Shown one piece after another: positions 1 through 15,925 of a stretch of 64,000 nucleotides of DNA. Position 1 is the stretch's first letter. Every line of letters begins with the position of its first letter. The position numbers and the translations under genes were made by a program. The DNA lies in the NCBI GenBank assembly GCA_037039925.1, contig JAXRKP010000135.1:40001-104000 (forward strand), read 5' to 3'. Origin of the DNA: Doris montereyensis (lineage: Eukaryota; Mollusca; Gastropoda; Nudibranchia; Dorididae). The notes below the pieces were generated by a model that searched no databases, was not told where the DNA came from, and worked only from the letters and a program-made list of their open reading frames with translations.

Positions 1-512
1 ATATGTAGACAGCCTGACAGTAAGTTAAAGATGGATATGTAGACTGTACAGCCTGACAGTAAGTTAAAGATGGATATAGACTGTACAGCCTGACAGTAAG
101 TTAAATGGATGGATATGTAGACTGTACAGTCTGACAGTAAGTTAAAGATGGATATGTAGACTGTACAGTCTGACAGTAAGTTAAAGATGGATATGTAGAC
201 TGTACAGCCTGACAGTAAGTTAAAGATGGATATGTAGACTGTACAGCCTGACAGTAAGTTAAAGATGGATATGTAGACTGTACAGCCTGACAGTAAGTTA
301 AAGATGGATATGTAGACTGTACAGCCTGACAGTAAGTTAAAGATGGATATGTAGACTGTACAGTACAGTAAGTTAAAGATGGATATGTAGACTGACAGTC
401 TAAGTAAGTTAAAGATGGATATATAGACTGTACAGTCTGACAGTAAGTTAAAGATGGATATATAGACTGTACAGCCTGACAGTAAGTTAAAGATGGATGT
501 GTAGACCGTATT
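1..512. repeat. 39-bp minisatellite, cut by window start
   Basis: Tandem unit of 39 bp with core GACAGTAAGTTAAAGATGG followed by ATATGTAGACTG, about 13 copies. Successive copies of ATATGTAGAC are exactly 39 bp apart. Variants are AGCCTGACAG against AGTCTGACAG, with a few short indels near 360-400. Since 39 is 13 codons, the minus strand stays open for 140 codons as a 13-residue repeat; this is an arithmetic by-product, not a gene. The array begins before the window. Confidence 0.96.
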
Positions 513-1119
513 CCCGGCCGCACATGGGCAGGCTCACCGTCTCTACATCATTTATCCACCCCATATTTCTCACCGTCTGTACATCATTTATCACCCCATA
601 TTTCATTCCAAGGCCTTCTCAATTCCCGGGGGAGCATACAGTACACACGCCTATGGGCTTTTCGTACTAACGCTCTGACAAGATCTTTCTCTACCTATAA
701 ATGGGTACTCATTCACACATAAGTTAAGTGAAGAAAATAGAGAAGTGTCTTTCCTAAGAGTACAGCATTGTGAAAAAATACACATTATTATGTGCCCGCC
801 GTTGGAACTTGAACCAGTGTCGTCGTTATTACAAGCTCACACCGCTACACTGTCAGCCACAACTCACGTGGTGGTCGGGTGGTTAAACTATTTGCCCCTT
901 GAGCTGAAATCCTGTCCTCGAAATCATGACTCATAATGTGTGAGTGTGAAATGCGTACATAGAGCTTTCTTCTGTGACCACAAGTCGTCATTTAACGCCA
1001 AGTCATATCGGAGACGGAAGGACAACGTTTAGGTAATTGTGTAAATCAGGTGAATTGAAATGAAAAAGGCAGTGAATGAGTCCTTGTGTTTGTTTTTTAA
1101 AATATTGTTATTCACTGTG
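513..1119. other. Non-repetitive spacer with a two-copy 36-bp direct repeat
   Basis: No recognisable gene. A 36-bp segment starting CTCACCGTCT at 533 is repeated at 569, ending near 604, with one substitution and a 1-bp indel in the compared part. A 63-codon ORF at 745-936 resembles nothing I know and has no coding support. Confidence 0.6.
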
Positions 1120-3540
1120 CACCACTATCATATTGTACAACCTATACACCATTATCATATTGTACAACCTATACATCATTATCATATTGTACAACCTATA
1201 CACCATTATCATATTGTACAACCTATTGTACAACCTGTACATCATTATCATATTGTACAACCTGTACATCATTATCATATTGTACAACCTATACATCATT
1301 ATCATATTGTACAACCTATACACAATTATCATATTGTACAACCTGTACATCATTATCATATTGTACAACCTATACATCATTATCATATTGTACAACCTAT
1401 ACACCATTATCATATTGTACAACCTATACACCATTATCATATTGTACAACAACCTATACATCATTATCATATTGTACAACCTATACACCATTATCATATT
1501 GTACAACCTATACATCATTATCATATTGTACAACCTATACATCATTATCATATTGTACAACCTATACACCATTATCATATTGTACAACCTATACATCATT
1601 ATCATATTGTACAACCTATACACCATTATCATAGTGTACAACCTATACACCATTATCATATTGTACAACATATACACCATTATCATATTGTACAACCTAT
1701 ACACCATTATCATATTGTACAACATATACACCATTATCATATTGAACAACCTATACACCATTATCATATTGTACAACCTATACACCATTATCATATTGTA
1801 CAACATATACACCATTATCATATTGTACAACCTATACACCATTATCATATTGTACAACATATACACCATTATCATAGTGTACAAACCTATACACCATTAT
1901 CATATTGAACAACCTATACACCATTATCATATTGAACAACCTATACACCATTATCATATTGTACAACCTATACACCATCATCATATTGTACAACCTATAC
2001 ACCATTATCATATTGAACAACATATACACCATTATCATATTGTACAACCTATACACCATTATCATATTGTACAACCTATACACCATTATCATTTTGTACA
2101 ACCTATACACCATTATCATATTGTACAACCTATACACCATTATCATATTGAACAACATTTACACCATTATCATATTGTACAACCTATACACCATTATCAT
2201 ATTGTACAACCTATACACCATTATCATATTGTACAACCTATACACCATTATCATATTGAACAACATATACACCATTATCATATTGTACAACCTATACACC
2301 ATTATCATATTGAACAACATATACACCATTATCATATTGTGCAACCTATACACCATTATCATATTGAACAACATATACACCATTATCATATTGTACAACC
2401 TATACACCATTATCATATTGTACAACCTATACACCATTATCATATTGAACAACATATACACCATTATCATATTGTACAACCTATACACCGTTATCATATT
2501 GTACAACCTATACATCATTATCATATTGAACAACATATACACCATTATCATATTGTACAACCTATACACCATTATCATATTGTACAACCTATACACCATT
2601 ATCATATTGTACAACCTATACACCATTATCATATTGTACAACCTATACACCATTATCATATTGTGCAACCTATACACCATTATCATATTGTACAACCTAT
2701 ACACCATTATCATATTGAACAACCTATACACCATTATCATATTGTACAACCTATACACCATTATCATATTGTACAACCTATACACCATTATCATATTGAA
2801 CAACCTATACACCATTATCATATTGTACAACCTATACACCATTATCATATTGTACAACCTATACACCATTATCATATTGTACAACCTATACACCATTATC
2901 ATATTGTACAACCTATACACCATTATCATATTGTACAACCTATACACCATTATCATATTGTACAACCTATACACCATTATCATATTGAACAACCTATACA
3001 CCATTATCATATTGAACAACCTGTACATCATTATCATAGTGTACAACCTATACACCATTATCATATTGTACAACCTATACACCATTATCATATTGTACAA
3101 CCTATACACCATTATCATATTGTACAACCTATACACCATTATCATATTGTACAACCTATACACCATTATCATATTGTACAACCTATACACCATTATCATA
3201 TTGAACAACCTATACACCATTATCATATTGAACAACCTATACATACATTATCATATTGAACAACAATACATCATTATCATATTGAACAACCTATACATAC
3301 CATTATCATATTGTACAAACTATACACCATTATCATATTGTACAAACTGTACACCATTATCATATTGAAAAACCTATACACCATTATCATATTGAACAAC
3401 CTGTACACCATTATCATATTGAACAACCTATACACGATTATCATATTGTACAACCTATACCTTATCATATTGTACAACCTATACACCATTATCATATTGT
3501 ACAACCTATACACAATTATCATATTGTACAACCTATACAC
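1120..3540. repeat. 27-bp satellite, left domain (CCATTATCATATTG type)
   Basis: Unit of 27 bp: ACAACCTATACA followed by CCATTATCATATTGT. Left-edge variants are TACATCATT for TACACCATT (mostly 1160-1620), ATTGAACAAC for ATTGTACAAC (mostly 1740-3430), and CCTGTACA (1226-1350). GAACAAC and GTACAAC units alternate irregularly in 2250-2560. As 27 is nine codons, several frames on both strands are open for hundreds of codons and spell nine-residue repeats such as NLYTIIILY; I do not regard them as proteins. Confidence 0.97.
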
Positions 3541-6500
3541 AATTATCATAGTGAACAACATATTATCATATTGTACAACCTATACACAATTATCATATTG
3601 TACAACCTATACACCAATTATCATATTGTACAACCTATATACAATTATCATATTGTACAACCTATACACCATTATCATAGTGTACAACCTATAGTATACA
3701 CAATTATCATAGTGTACAACCTATACACAATTATCATATTGTACAACCTATACACAATTATCATAGTGTACAACCTATACACACAATTATCATAGTGTAC
3801 AACCTATAGTATACACGATTATCATAGTGTACAACCTATAGTTATACATTATCATAGTGTACAACCTATACACACGATTATCATAGTGTACAACCTATAG
3901 TTATACAACCTATACACGATTATCATAGTGTACAACCTATAGTATACACAATTATCATAGTGTACAACCTATACACACATTATCATAGTGTACAACCTAT
4001 ATACACAATTATCATAGTGTACAACCTATAGTATACACAATTATCATAGTGTACAACCTATAGTATACACAATTATCATAGTGTACAACCTATAGTATAC
4101 ACAATTATCATAGTGTACAACCTATAGTATACACAATTATCATAGTGTACAACCTATAGTATACACAATTATCATAGTGTACAACCTATAGTATACACAA
4201 TTATCATAGTGTACAACCTATAGTATACACAATTATCATAGTGTACAACCTATACACAATTATCATAGTACAACCTATACACAATTATCATAGTGTACAA
4301 CCTATAGTATACACAATTATCATAGTGTACAACCTATAGTATACACAATTATCATAGTGTACAACCTATAGTATACACGATTATCATAGTGTACAACCTA
4401 TAGTATACACCTATTATCATAGTGTACAACCTATACACGTTATCATAGTGTACAACCTAATTATCATAGTGTACAACCTATAGTATACACAATTATCATA
4501 GTGTACAACCTATACACAATTATCATAGTGTACAACAATTATCATAGTGTACAACCTATAGTATACACAATTATCATATTGTACAACAACTATACACGAT
4601 TATCATAGTGTACAACCTATACACAATTATCATAGTGTACAACCTATACACGATTATCATATTGTACAACCTATACACAATTATCATAGTGTACAACCTA
4701 TACACAATTATCATAGTGTACAACCTATACACAATTATCATAGTGTACAACCTATACACAATTATCAAACTAGTGTACAACCTATACACAATTATCATAG
4801 TGTACAACCTATACACAATTATCATAGTGTACAACCTATACACAATTATCATATTGTACAACCTATACACAATTATCATAGTGTACAACCTATACACGAT
4901 TATCATAGTGTACAACCTATACACAATTATCATAGTGTACAACCTATACACAATTATCATAGTGTACAACCTATACACAATTATCATAGTGTACAACCTA
5001 TACACAATTATCATATTGTACAACCTATACACACATTATCATAGTGTACAACCTATACATACAATTATCATAGTGTACAACCTATATACACAATTATCAT
5101 ATTGTACAACCTATACATACACAATTATCATAGTGTACAACCTATACACAATTATCATAGTGTACAACCTATACACAATTATCATAGTGTACAACCTATA
5201 GTATACACGATTATCATAGTGTACAACCTATACACAATTATCATAGTGTACAACCTATAGTATACACAATTATCATAGTGTACAACCTATACACGATTAT
5301 CATAGTGTACAACCTATACACAATTATCATAGTGTACAACCTATACACAATTATCATATTGTACAACCTATACACAATTATCATAGTGTACAACCTATAG
5401 TATACACAATTATCATAGTGTACAACCTATACACAATATCATACACAATTATCATATCATACAACAACCTATACACGATTATCATAGTGTACAACCTATA
5501 GTATACATAGTGTACAATTATCATAGTGTACAACCTATACACGATTATCACACACGATTATCATAGTGTACAACCTATACACAATTATCATAGTGTACAA
5601 CCTATACACGATTATCATAGTGTACAACCTATACACGATTATCATAGTGTACAACCTATACACGATTATCATAGTGTACAACCTATAGTATACACAATTA
5701 TCATAGTGTACAACCTATACACGATTATCATAGTGTACAACCTATAGATTATCATAGTGTACAACCTATACACGATTATCATAGTGTACAACCTATACAC
5801 GATTATCATAGTGTACAACCTATAGTATACACGATTATCATAGTGTACAACCTATAGTATACACAATTATCATAGTGTACAACCTATAGTATACACAATT
5901 ATCATAGTGTACAACCTATAGTATACACAATTATCATAGTGTACAACCTATACACAATTATCATAGTGTACAACCTATAGTATACAATTATCATAGTGTA
6001 CAACCTATACACAATTATCATAGTGTACAACCTATACACAATTATCATAGTGTACAACCTATACACAATTATCAACCTAGTGTACAACCTATACAACCTA
6101 TACACAATTATCATAGTGTACAACCTATAGTATACACAATTATCATAGTGTACAACCTATACACAATTATCATAGTGTACAACCTATACACAATTATCAT
6201 AGTGTACAACAATTATCATAGTGTACAACCTATACAACTTATCATAGTGTACAACCTATACACAATTATCATAGTGTACAACCTATACACAATTATCATA
6301 GTACAACCTATACACGATTATCATAGTGTACAACCTATAGTATACACAATTATCATAGTGTACAACCTATAGTTATCATAGTGTACAACGATTATCATAT
6401 TGTACAACCTATAGTATACACAATTATCATATTGTACAACCTATAGTATACACAATTATCATAGTGTACAACCTATAGTATACACGATTATCATAGTGTA

Positions 6501-9500
6501 CAACCTATAGTATACACAATTATCATAGTGTACAACCTATACACAATTATCATAGTGTACAACCTATAGTATATTGTACAACACAATTATCATAGTGTAC
6601 AACCTATACACGATTATCATAGTGTACAACCTATAGTATACACAATTATCATAGTGTACAACCTATACACAATTATCATAGTGTACAACCTATAGTATAC
6701 ACGATTATCATAGTGTACAACCTATACACGATTATCATAGTGTACAACCTATACACGATTATCATAGTGTACAACCTATACACAATTATCATAGTGTACA
6801 ACCTATACACAATTATCATAGTGTACAACCTATACACAATTATCATAGTGTACAACCTATACACAATTATCATAGTGTACAACCTATACACAATTATCAT
6901 AGTGTACAACCTATATCATAGTGTACAACCTATACACAATTATCATAGTGTACAACCTATACACAATTATCATATTGTACAACCTATAGTATACACAATT
7001 ATCATAGTGTACAACCTATAGTATACACAATTATCATAGTGTACAACCTATAGTATACACAATTATCATAGTGTACAACCTATAGTATACACAATTATCA
7101 TAGTGTACAACCTATAGTATACACAATTATCATAGTGTACAACCTATACACAATTATCATAGTGTACAACCTATAGTATACACAATTATCATAGTGTACA
7201 ACCTATACACAATTATCATATGTACAACCTATAGTATACACAATTATCATAGTGTACAACCTATACACAATTATCACAACCTATACACAATTATCATAGT
7301 GTACAACTATACACAATTATCATAGTGTACAACCTATACACAATTATCATAGTGTACAACCTATACACAATTATCATAGTGTACAACCTATACATGATTA
7401 TCATAGTGTACAACCTATACACGATTATCATATTGTACAACCTATACACGATTATCATAGTGTACAACCTATACACGATTATCATAGTGTACAACCTATA
7501 CACAATTATCATAGTGTACAACCTATAGTATACACAATTATCATATGTACAACCTATAGTATACACAATTATCATATTGTACAACCTATAGTATACACAA
7601 TTATCATAGTGTACAACCTATAGTATACACAATTATCATAGTGTACAACCTATAGTATACACAATTATCATATTGTACAACCTATAGTATACACAATTAT
7701 CATAGTGTACAACCTATAGTATACACAATTATCATATTGTACAACCTATACACAATTATCATAGTGTACAACCTATACACGATTATCATAGTGTACAACC
7801 TATACACAATTATCATAGTGTACAACCTATACACCATTATCATATTGTACAACCTATACACAATTATCATAGTGTACAACCTATACACGATTATCATATT
7901 GTACAACCTATAGTATCATACAACCTAATTATCATAGTGTACAACCTATACATACACGATTATCATAGTGTACAACCTATACACAATTATCATAGTGTAC
8001 AACCTATACACAATTATCATAGTGTACAACCTATACACAATTATCATAGTGTACAACAACACGATTATCATAGTGTACAACCTATACACAATTATCATAG
8101 TGTACAACCTATAGTATACACAATTATCATAGTGTACAACCTATACACGATTATCATATTGTACAACCTATACACGATTATCATAGTGTACAACCTATAC
8201 ACACAATTATCATAGTGTACAACCTATACACAATTATCATAGTGTACAACCTATACACAATTATCATAGTGTACAACCTATACACAATTATCATAGTGTA
8301 CAACCTATACACAATTATCATAGTGTACAACCTATACACAATTACACGATTATCATAGTGTACAACCTATACACAATTATCATAGTGTACAACCTATACA
8401 CAATTATCATAGTGTACAACCTATACACGATTATCATAGTGTACAACCTATACACAATTATCATAGTGTACAACCTATACACAATTATCATAGTGTACAA
8501 CCTATACACAATTATCATAGTGTACAACCTATACACAATTATCATAGTGTACAACCTATACACGATTATCATAGTGTACAACCTATACACAATTATCATA
8601 GTGTACAACCTATACACAATTATCATAGTGTACAACCTATACACAATTATCATAGTGTACAACCTATACACGATTATCTATACACAATTATCATATTGTA
8701 CAACCTATACACAATTATCATAGTGTACAACCTATACACAATTATCATAGTGTACAACCTATACACAATTATCATAGTGTACAACCTATACACGATTATC
8801 ATAGTGTACAACCTATAGTTACACAATTATCATAGTGTACAACCTATACACAATTATCATAGTGTACAACCTATACACAATTATCATAGTGTACAACCTA
8901 TAGTATACACAATTATCATAGTGTACAACCTATAGTATACACGATTATCATAGTGTACAACCTATAGTATACACAATTATCATAGTGTACAACCTATACA
9001 CAATTATCATAGTGTACAACCTATACACAACCTATTTATCATAGTGTACAACCTATACACAATTATCATAGTGTACAACCTATACACAATTATCATAGTG
9101 TACAACCTATACACAATTATCATAGTGTACAACCTATACACAATTATCATAGTGTACAACCTATACACGATTATCATATTGTACAACCTATACACCATTA
9201 TCATATTATCACAATTATCATAGTGTACAACCTATAGTACAACCTACACAATTATCATATTGTACAACCTATACACAATTATCATAGTGTACAACCTATA
9301 CACAATTATCATAGTGTACAACCTATAGTATACACAATTATCATAGTGTACAACCTATACACAATTATCATAGTGTACAACCTATACACAATTATCATAG
9401 TGTACAACCTATACACAATTATCATAGTGTACAACCTATAGTATACACAATTATCATAGTGTACAACCTATAGTATACACAATTATCATAGTGTACAACC

Positions 9501-11600
9501 TATACACAATTATCATAGTGTACAACCTATACACGATTATCATAGTGTACAACCTATATTATCATAGTGTACAACCTATACACAATTATCATAGTGTACA
9601 ACCTATACACAATTATCATAGTGTACAACCTATACACAATTATCATAGTGTACAACCTATAGTACACAATTATCATAGTGTACAACCTATACACAATTAT
9701 CATAGTGTACAACCTATAGTATACACAATTATCATAGTGTACAACCTATACACAATTATCATAGTGTACAACCTATACACAATTATCATAGTGTACAACC
9801 TATACACAATTATCATAGTGTACAACCTATACACAATTATCATAGTGTACAACCTATACACAATTATCATAGTGTACAACCTATACACGATTATCATAGT
9901 GTACAACCTATACACAATTATCATAGTGTACAACCTATAGTATACACAATTATCATAGTGTACAACCTATACACAATTATCATAGTGTACAACCTATACA
10001 CACGATTATCATAGTGTACAACCTATACACAATTATCATAGTGTACAACCTATACACCTATATTATCATAGTGTACAACCTATACACAATTATCATAGTG
10101 TACAACCTATACACAATTATCATAGTGTACAACCTATACACAATTATCATAGTGTACAACCTATACACTATTATCATAGTGTACAACCTATAGTATACAC
10201 AATTATCATAGTGTACAACCTATACACAATTATCATAGTGTACAACCTATACACACAATTATCATAGTGTACAACCTATACACAATTATCATAGTGTACA
10301 ACCTATACACAATTATCATAGTGTACAACCTATACACAATTATCATAGTGTACAACCTATACACAATTATCATAGTGTACAACCTATAGTATACACGATT
10401 ATCATAGTGTACAACCTATACACAATTATCATAGTGTACAACCTATAGTATACACGATTATCATAGTGTACAACCTATACACAATTATCATAGTGTACAA
10501 CCTATACACAATATCATAGTGTACAACCTATACACAATTATCATAGTGTACAACCTATACACAATTATCATAGTGTACAACCTATACACAATTATCATAG
10601 TGTACAACCTATACACAATTATCATAGTGTACAACCTATATACACAATTATCATAGTGTACAACCTATAGTATACACGATTATCATAGTGTACAACCTAT
10701 AGTATACACAATTATCATAGTGTACAACCTATAGTATACACAATTATCATAGTGTACAACCTATAGTATACACGATTATCATAGTGTACAACCTATACAC
10801 AATTATCATAGTGTACAACCTATAGTATACACATAGTGTATTATCATAGTGTACAACCTACAATTATCATAGTGTACAACCTATACACAATTATCATAGT
10901 GTACAACCTATACACAATTATCATAGTGTACAACCTATAGTACACACAATTATCATAGTGTACAACCTATACACGATTATCATAGTGTACAACCTATAGT
11001 ATACACAATTATCATAGTGTACAACCTATAGTATACACAATTATCATAGTGTACAACCTAGTATACACAATTATCATAGTGTACAACCTATAGTATACAC
11101 AATTATCATAGTGTACAACCTATACACGATTATCATAGTGTACAACCTATAGTATACACAATTATCATAGTGTACAACCTTATCATATTGTACAACCTAT
11201 AGTATACACAATTATCATAGTGTACAACCTATAGTATACACGATTATCATAGTGTACAACCTATAGTATACACAATTATCATAGTGTACAACCTATAGTA
11301 TACACAATTATCATAGTGTACAACCTATAGTATACACAATTATCATAGTGTACAACCTATACACAATTATCATAGTGTACAACCTATACACAATTATCAT
11401 AGTGTACAACCTATACACAATTATCATAGTGTACAACCTATACACGATTATCATAGTGTACAACCTATACACAATTATCATATTGTACAACCTATACACA
11501 TATGTATTATCATAGTGTACAACCTATACACGATTATCATAGTGTACAACCTATACACAATTATCATATTGTACAACCTATACACAATTATCATATTGTA
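3541..11600. repeat. 27/32-bp satellite, central domain (CAATTATCATAGTG type)
   Basis: Same array as the left domain, but the unit is now CACAATTATCATAGTG followed by TACAACCTATA. Many units carry an extra AGTAT, giving CCTATAGTATACAC and a 32-bp period. These 32-bp units are frequent from about 3690 to 11340 and seem absent from both edges. Minor variants are CACGATTATC and short truncated units. The reading frame is broken often by the 32-bp form, so ORFs are shorter here. Confidence 0.97.
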
Positions 11601-14600
11601 CAACCTATATTATCATAGTGTACAACCTATACACAATTATCATAGTGTACAACAATTATCATATTGTACAACCTATACACAATTATCATAGTGTACAACC
11701 TATACACAATTATCATAGTGTACAACCTATACACAATTATCATATTGTACAACCTATACACAATTATCATAGTTGTACAACCTATAGTATACACAATTAT
11801 CATATTGTACAACCTATACACAATTATCATAGTGTACAACCTATACACAATTATCATATTGTACAACCTATACACAATTATCATATTGTACAACCTATAC
11901 ACAATTATCATAGTGTACAACCTTATCATATTGTACAACCTATACACAATTATCATATTGTACAACCTATACACAATTATCATATTGTACAACCTATACA
12001 CAATTATCATATTGTACAACCTATACACAATTATCATATTGTACAACCTATACACCATTATCATATTGTACAACCTATACACAATTATCATATTGTACAA
12101 CCTATACACAATTATCATATTGTACAACCTATACACCATTATCATATTGTACAACCTATACACAATTATCATATTGTACAACCTATACACAATTATCATA
12201 TTGTACAACCTATGTACACAATTATCATATTGTACAACCTATACACAATTATCATATTGTACAACCTATACACCATTATCATATTGTACAACAATATACA
12301 CAATTATCATATTGTACAACATATACACAATTATCATATTGTACAACCTATACACAATTATCATATTGTACAACCTATACACAATTATCATATTGTACAA
12401 CCTATACACAATTATCATATTGTACAACCTATACACCATTATCATATTGTACACAATGTACACCATTATCATATTGTACAACCTATACACAATTATCATA
12501 TTGTACAACCTATACACCATTATCATATTGTACAACCTATTACACCATTATCATAGTGTACAACCTATACACCATTATCATATTGTACAACCTATACACA
12601 ATTATCATATTGTACAACCTATACACAATTATCATATTGTACAACCTATACACAATTATCATATTGTACAACCTATACACCATTATCATATTGTACAACC
12701 TATACACCATTATCATATTGTACAACCTATACACCATTATCATATTGTACAACCTATACACCATTATCATATTGTACAACCTATACACCATTATCATATT
12801 GTACAACCTATACACAATTATCATATTGTACAACCTATACACGATTACAACCATTATCATATCATGTACAAATATACACAATTATCATATTGTACAACCT
12901 ATACACAATTATCATATTGTACAACCTATACATTATCATATTGTACAACCTATACACCATTATCATATTGTACAACCTATACACAATTATCATATTGTAC
13001 AAATATACACCATTATCATATTGTACAACCTATACACCATTATCATATTGTACACAATGTACACAATTATCATATTGTACAACCTATACACCATTATCAT
13101 ATTGTACAACCTATACACCATTATCATATTGTACAACCTATACACCATTATCATATTGTACAACCTATACACCATTATCATATTGTACAACCTATACACA
13201 ATTATCATATTGTACAACCTATACACCATTATCATATTGTACAACCTATACACCATTATCATATTGTACAACCTATACACCATTATCATATTGTACAACC
13301 TATACACCATTATCATATTGTACAACCTATACACAATTATCATATTGTACAACCTATACACAATTATCATATTGTACAACCTATACACAATTATCATATT
13401 GTACAACCATTTATCATATTGTACAACCTATACACAATTATCATATTGTACAACCTATACACAATTATCATATTGTACAACCTATACACCATTATCATAT
13501 TGTACAACCTATACACCATTATCATATTGTACAACCTATACACAATTATCATATTGTACAACCTATACACCATTATCATATTGTACAACCTATACACAAT
13601 TATCATATTGTACAACCTATACACCATTATCATATTGTACAACCTATACCTTATCACAACAATTATCATATTGTACAACCTATACACCATTATCATATTG
13701 TACAACCTATACACCATTATCATATTGTACAACCTATACACAATTATCATATTGTACAACCTATACACAATTATCATATTGTACAACCTATACACAATTA
13801 TCATATTGTACAACCTATACACAATTATCATATTGTACAACCTATACACAATTATCATATTGTACAACCTATACACCATTATCATATTGTACAACCTATA
13901 CACAATTATCATATTGTACAACCTATACACCATTATCATATTGTACAACCTATACACAATTATCATATTGTACAACCTATACACAATTATCATATTGTAC
14001 AACCTATACACCATTATCATATTGTACAACCTATACACAATTATCATATTGTACAACCTATACACAATTATCATATTGTACAACCTATACACCATTATCA
14101 TATTGTACAACCTATATATCATTATCATATTGTACAACCTATATACCATTATCATATTGTACAACCTACACCATATCATATTGTACAACCTATACACAAT
14201 TATCATATTGTACAACCTATACACAATTATCATATTGTACAACCTATACATCATATTGTACAACCTATACACAATTATCATATTGTACAACCTATACACC
14301 ATTATCATATTGTACAACCTATACACCATTATCATATTGTACAACCTATACATTATCATATTGTATCATTATCATATTGTACAACCTATACACAATTATC
14401 ATATTGTACAACCTATACACAATTATCATATTGTACAACCTATACCATTATCATATTGTACAACCTATACACCATTATCATATTGTACAACCTATACACC
14501 ATTATCATATTGTACAACCTATACATCATTATCATATTGTACAACCTATACACAATTATCATATTGTACAACCTAAACACCATTATCATATTGTACAACC

Positions 14601-15515
14601 TATACACAATTATCATATTGTACAACCTGTAACACCATTTATCATATTGTACAACCTATACACCATTATCATATTGTACAACCTATACACCATTATCATA
14701 TTGTACAACCTATACACCATTATCATATTGTACAACAATGTACACCATTATCATATTGTACAACCTATACACCATTATCATATTGTACAACCTATACACC
14801 ATTATCATATTGTACAACCTATACACCATTATCATATTGTACAACCTATACACAATGTACATTATCATATTGTACAACCTATACACAATTATCATATTGT
14901 ACAACCTATACACCATTATCATATTGTACAACCTATACACCATTATCATATTGTACAACCTATACATATCATATTGTACAACCTATACACCATTATCATA
15001 TTGTACAACCTATACACAATTATCATATTGTACAACCTATACACCATTATCATATTGTACAACCTATACACAATTATCATATTGTACAACCTATACACCA
15101 TTATCATATTGAACAAACTATACACCATTATCATATTGTACAACCTATACACCATTATCATATTGAACAAACTATACACCATTAATCATATTGTACAACC
15201 TATACACCATTATCATATTGTACAACCTATACACCATTATCATATTGAACAAACTATACACCATTATCATATTGTACAACCTATACACCATTATCATATT
15301 GAACAAACTATACACCATTAATCATATTGTACAACCTGTACACCATTATCATATTGTACAACCTATACACCATTACATCATTATCATATTGTACAACCTG
15401 TACATCATTATCATATTGTACAACCTATACATCATTATCACATTGTACAACCTATACACCATTATCATATTGTACAACCTATACACCATTATCATATTGT
15501 ACAACCTGTATAACT
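11601..15515. repeat. 27-bp satellite, right domain (ATCATATTG type)
   Basis: Continuation of the same array. ATTATCATATTG replaces the central ATTATCATAGTG. CACAATT and CACCATT units are mixed to about 14.6 kb, then CACCATT dominates. Near the end the left-edge variants return: TACATCATT (about 14524 and 15375-15430), ATTGAACAAA (about 15110-15310, alternating with GTACAAC units) and CCTGTACA (15334-15510). The array stops at CCTGTATAACTATGAG. A 970-codon repeat ORF crosses this block and is not a gene. Confidence 0.97.
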
Positions 15516-15579
15516 ATGAGTGACAGTGGTTAGCTTGATTTTTCTTTTCTTTCTTTCTTGTTTTGCTCATAGGTGTGGC

Positions 15580-15790
15580 TTAGAACTGGAAGCAATCTAT
15601 GTTCAACCCCTTGAAGCAGGCATTCGGTTGCCGCCTGACAATCTGATTTCGCGTTAGGTGATACAATTCTACGAGCTTTACAATAAACAGAGGCATTACG
15701 TGTTGAAGCTGAATAGCGCCAACTTGCTCGTTTCCTTGAATGCACACGTGGCCATCATAGTAAGGCAAGTCCACTCGTTAGGTGACAATT
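15580..15790 (-). pseudogene. Possible RNase H-domain remnant of a non-LTR retrotransposon
   Basis: The minus strand encodes GHVCIQGNEQVGA, similar to the GH-GI-GNE-AD-LA signature around the third and fourth catalytic acidic residues of RNase H domains found at the C-terminus of some LINE ORF2 proteins. Soon after the motif the better match moves to another frame (A-S-RYSASTRNAS), suggesting a frameshifted decayed copy. Nothing else of the element is visible because the 27-bp satellite lies immediately to the left. The match is short and could be chance. Confidence 0.3.
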
Positions 15791-15925
15791 GCCCATAAGT
15801 TATGGGTCAATGTCACCATTATGAGCGTGCGAGTTGTACACTTTGTGTGATAAAGTGACGACTGGAAATGTTTTACATCACTTTATAATACTTTTGTTTT
15901 GGTTTTTTGTTAACGCTTTTTTGTA

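Noticed and set aside
1076..15321. Very long ORFs with NLYTIIILY, HYHIVQPIH or MYRLYNMIIV repeats on both strands
   Set aside because: They arise because the 27-bp unit is nine codons without stops in several frames; both strands and several frames are equally open, and there is no gene structure around them.
1120..15515. Centromeric satellite call for the 27-bp array
   Set aside because: Layered variants fit, but nothing in sequence alone shows centromere function, and the unit is much shorter than typical nucleosome-sized centromeric units.
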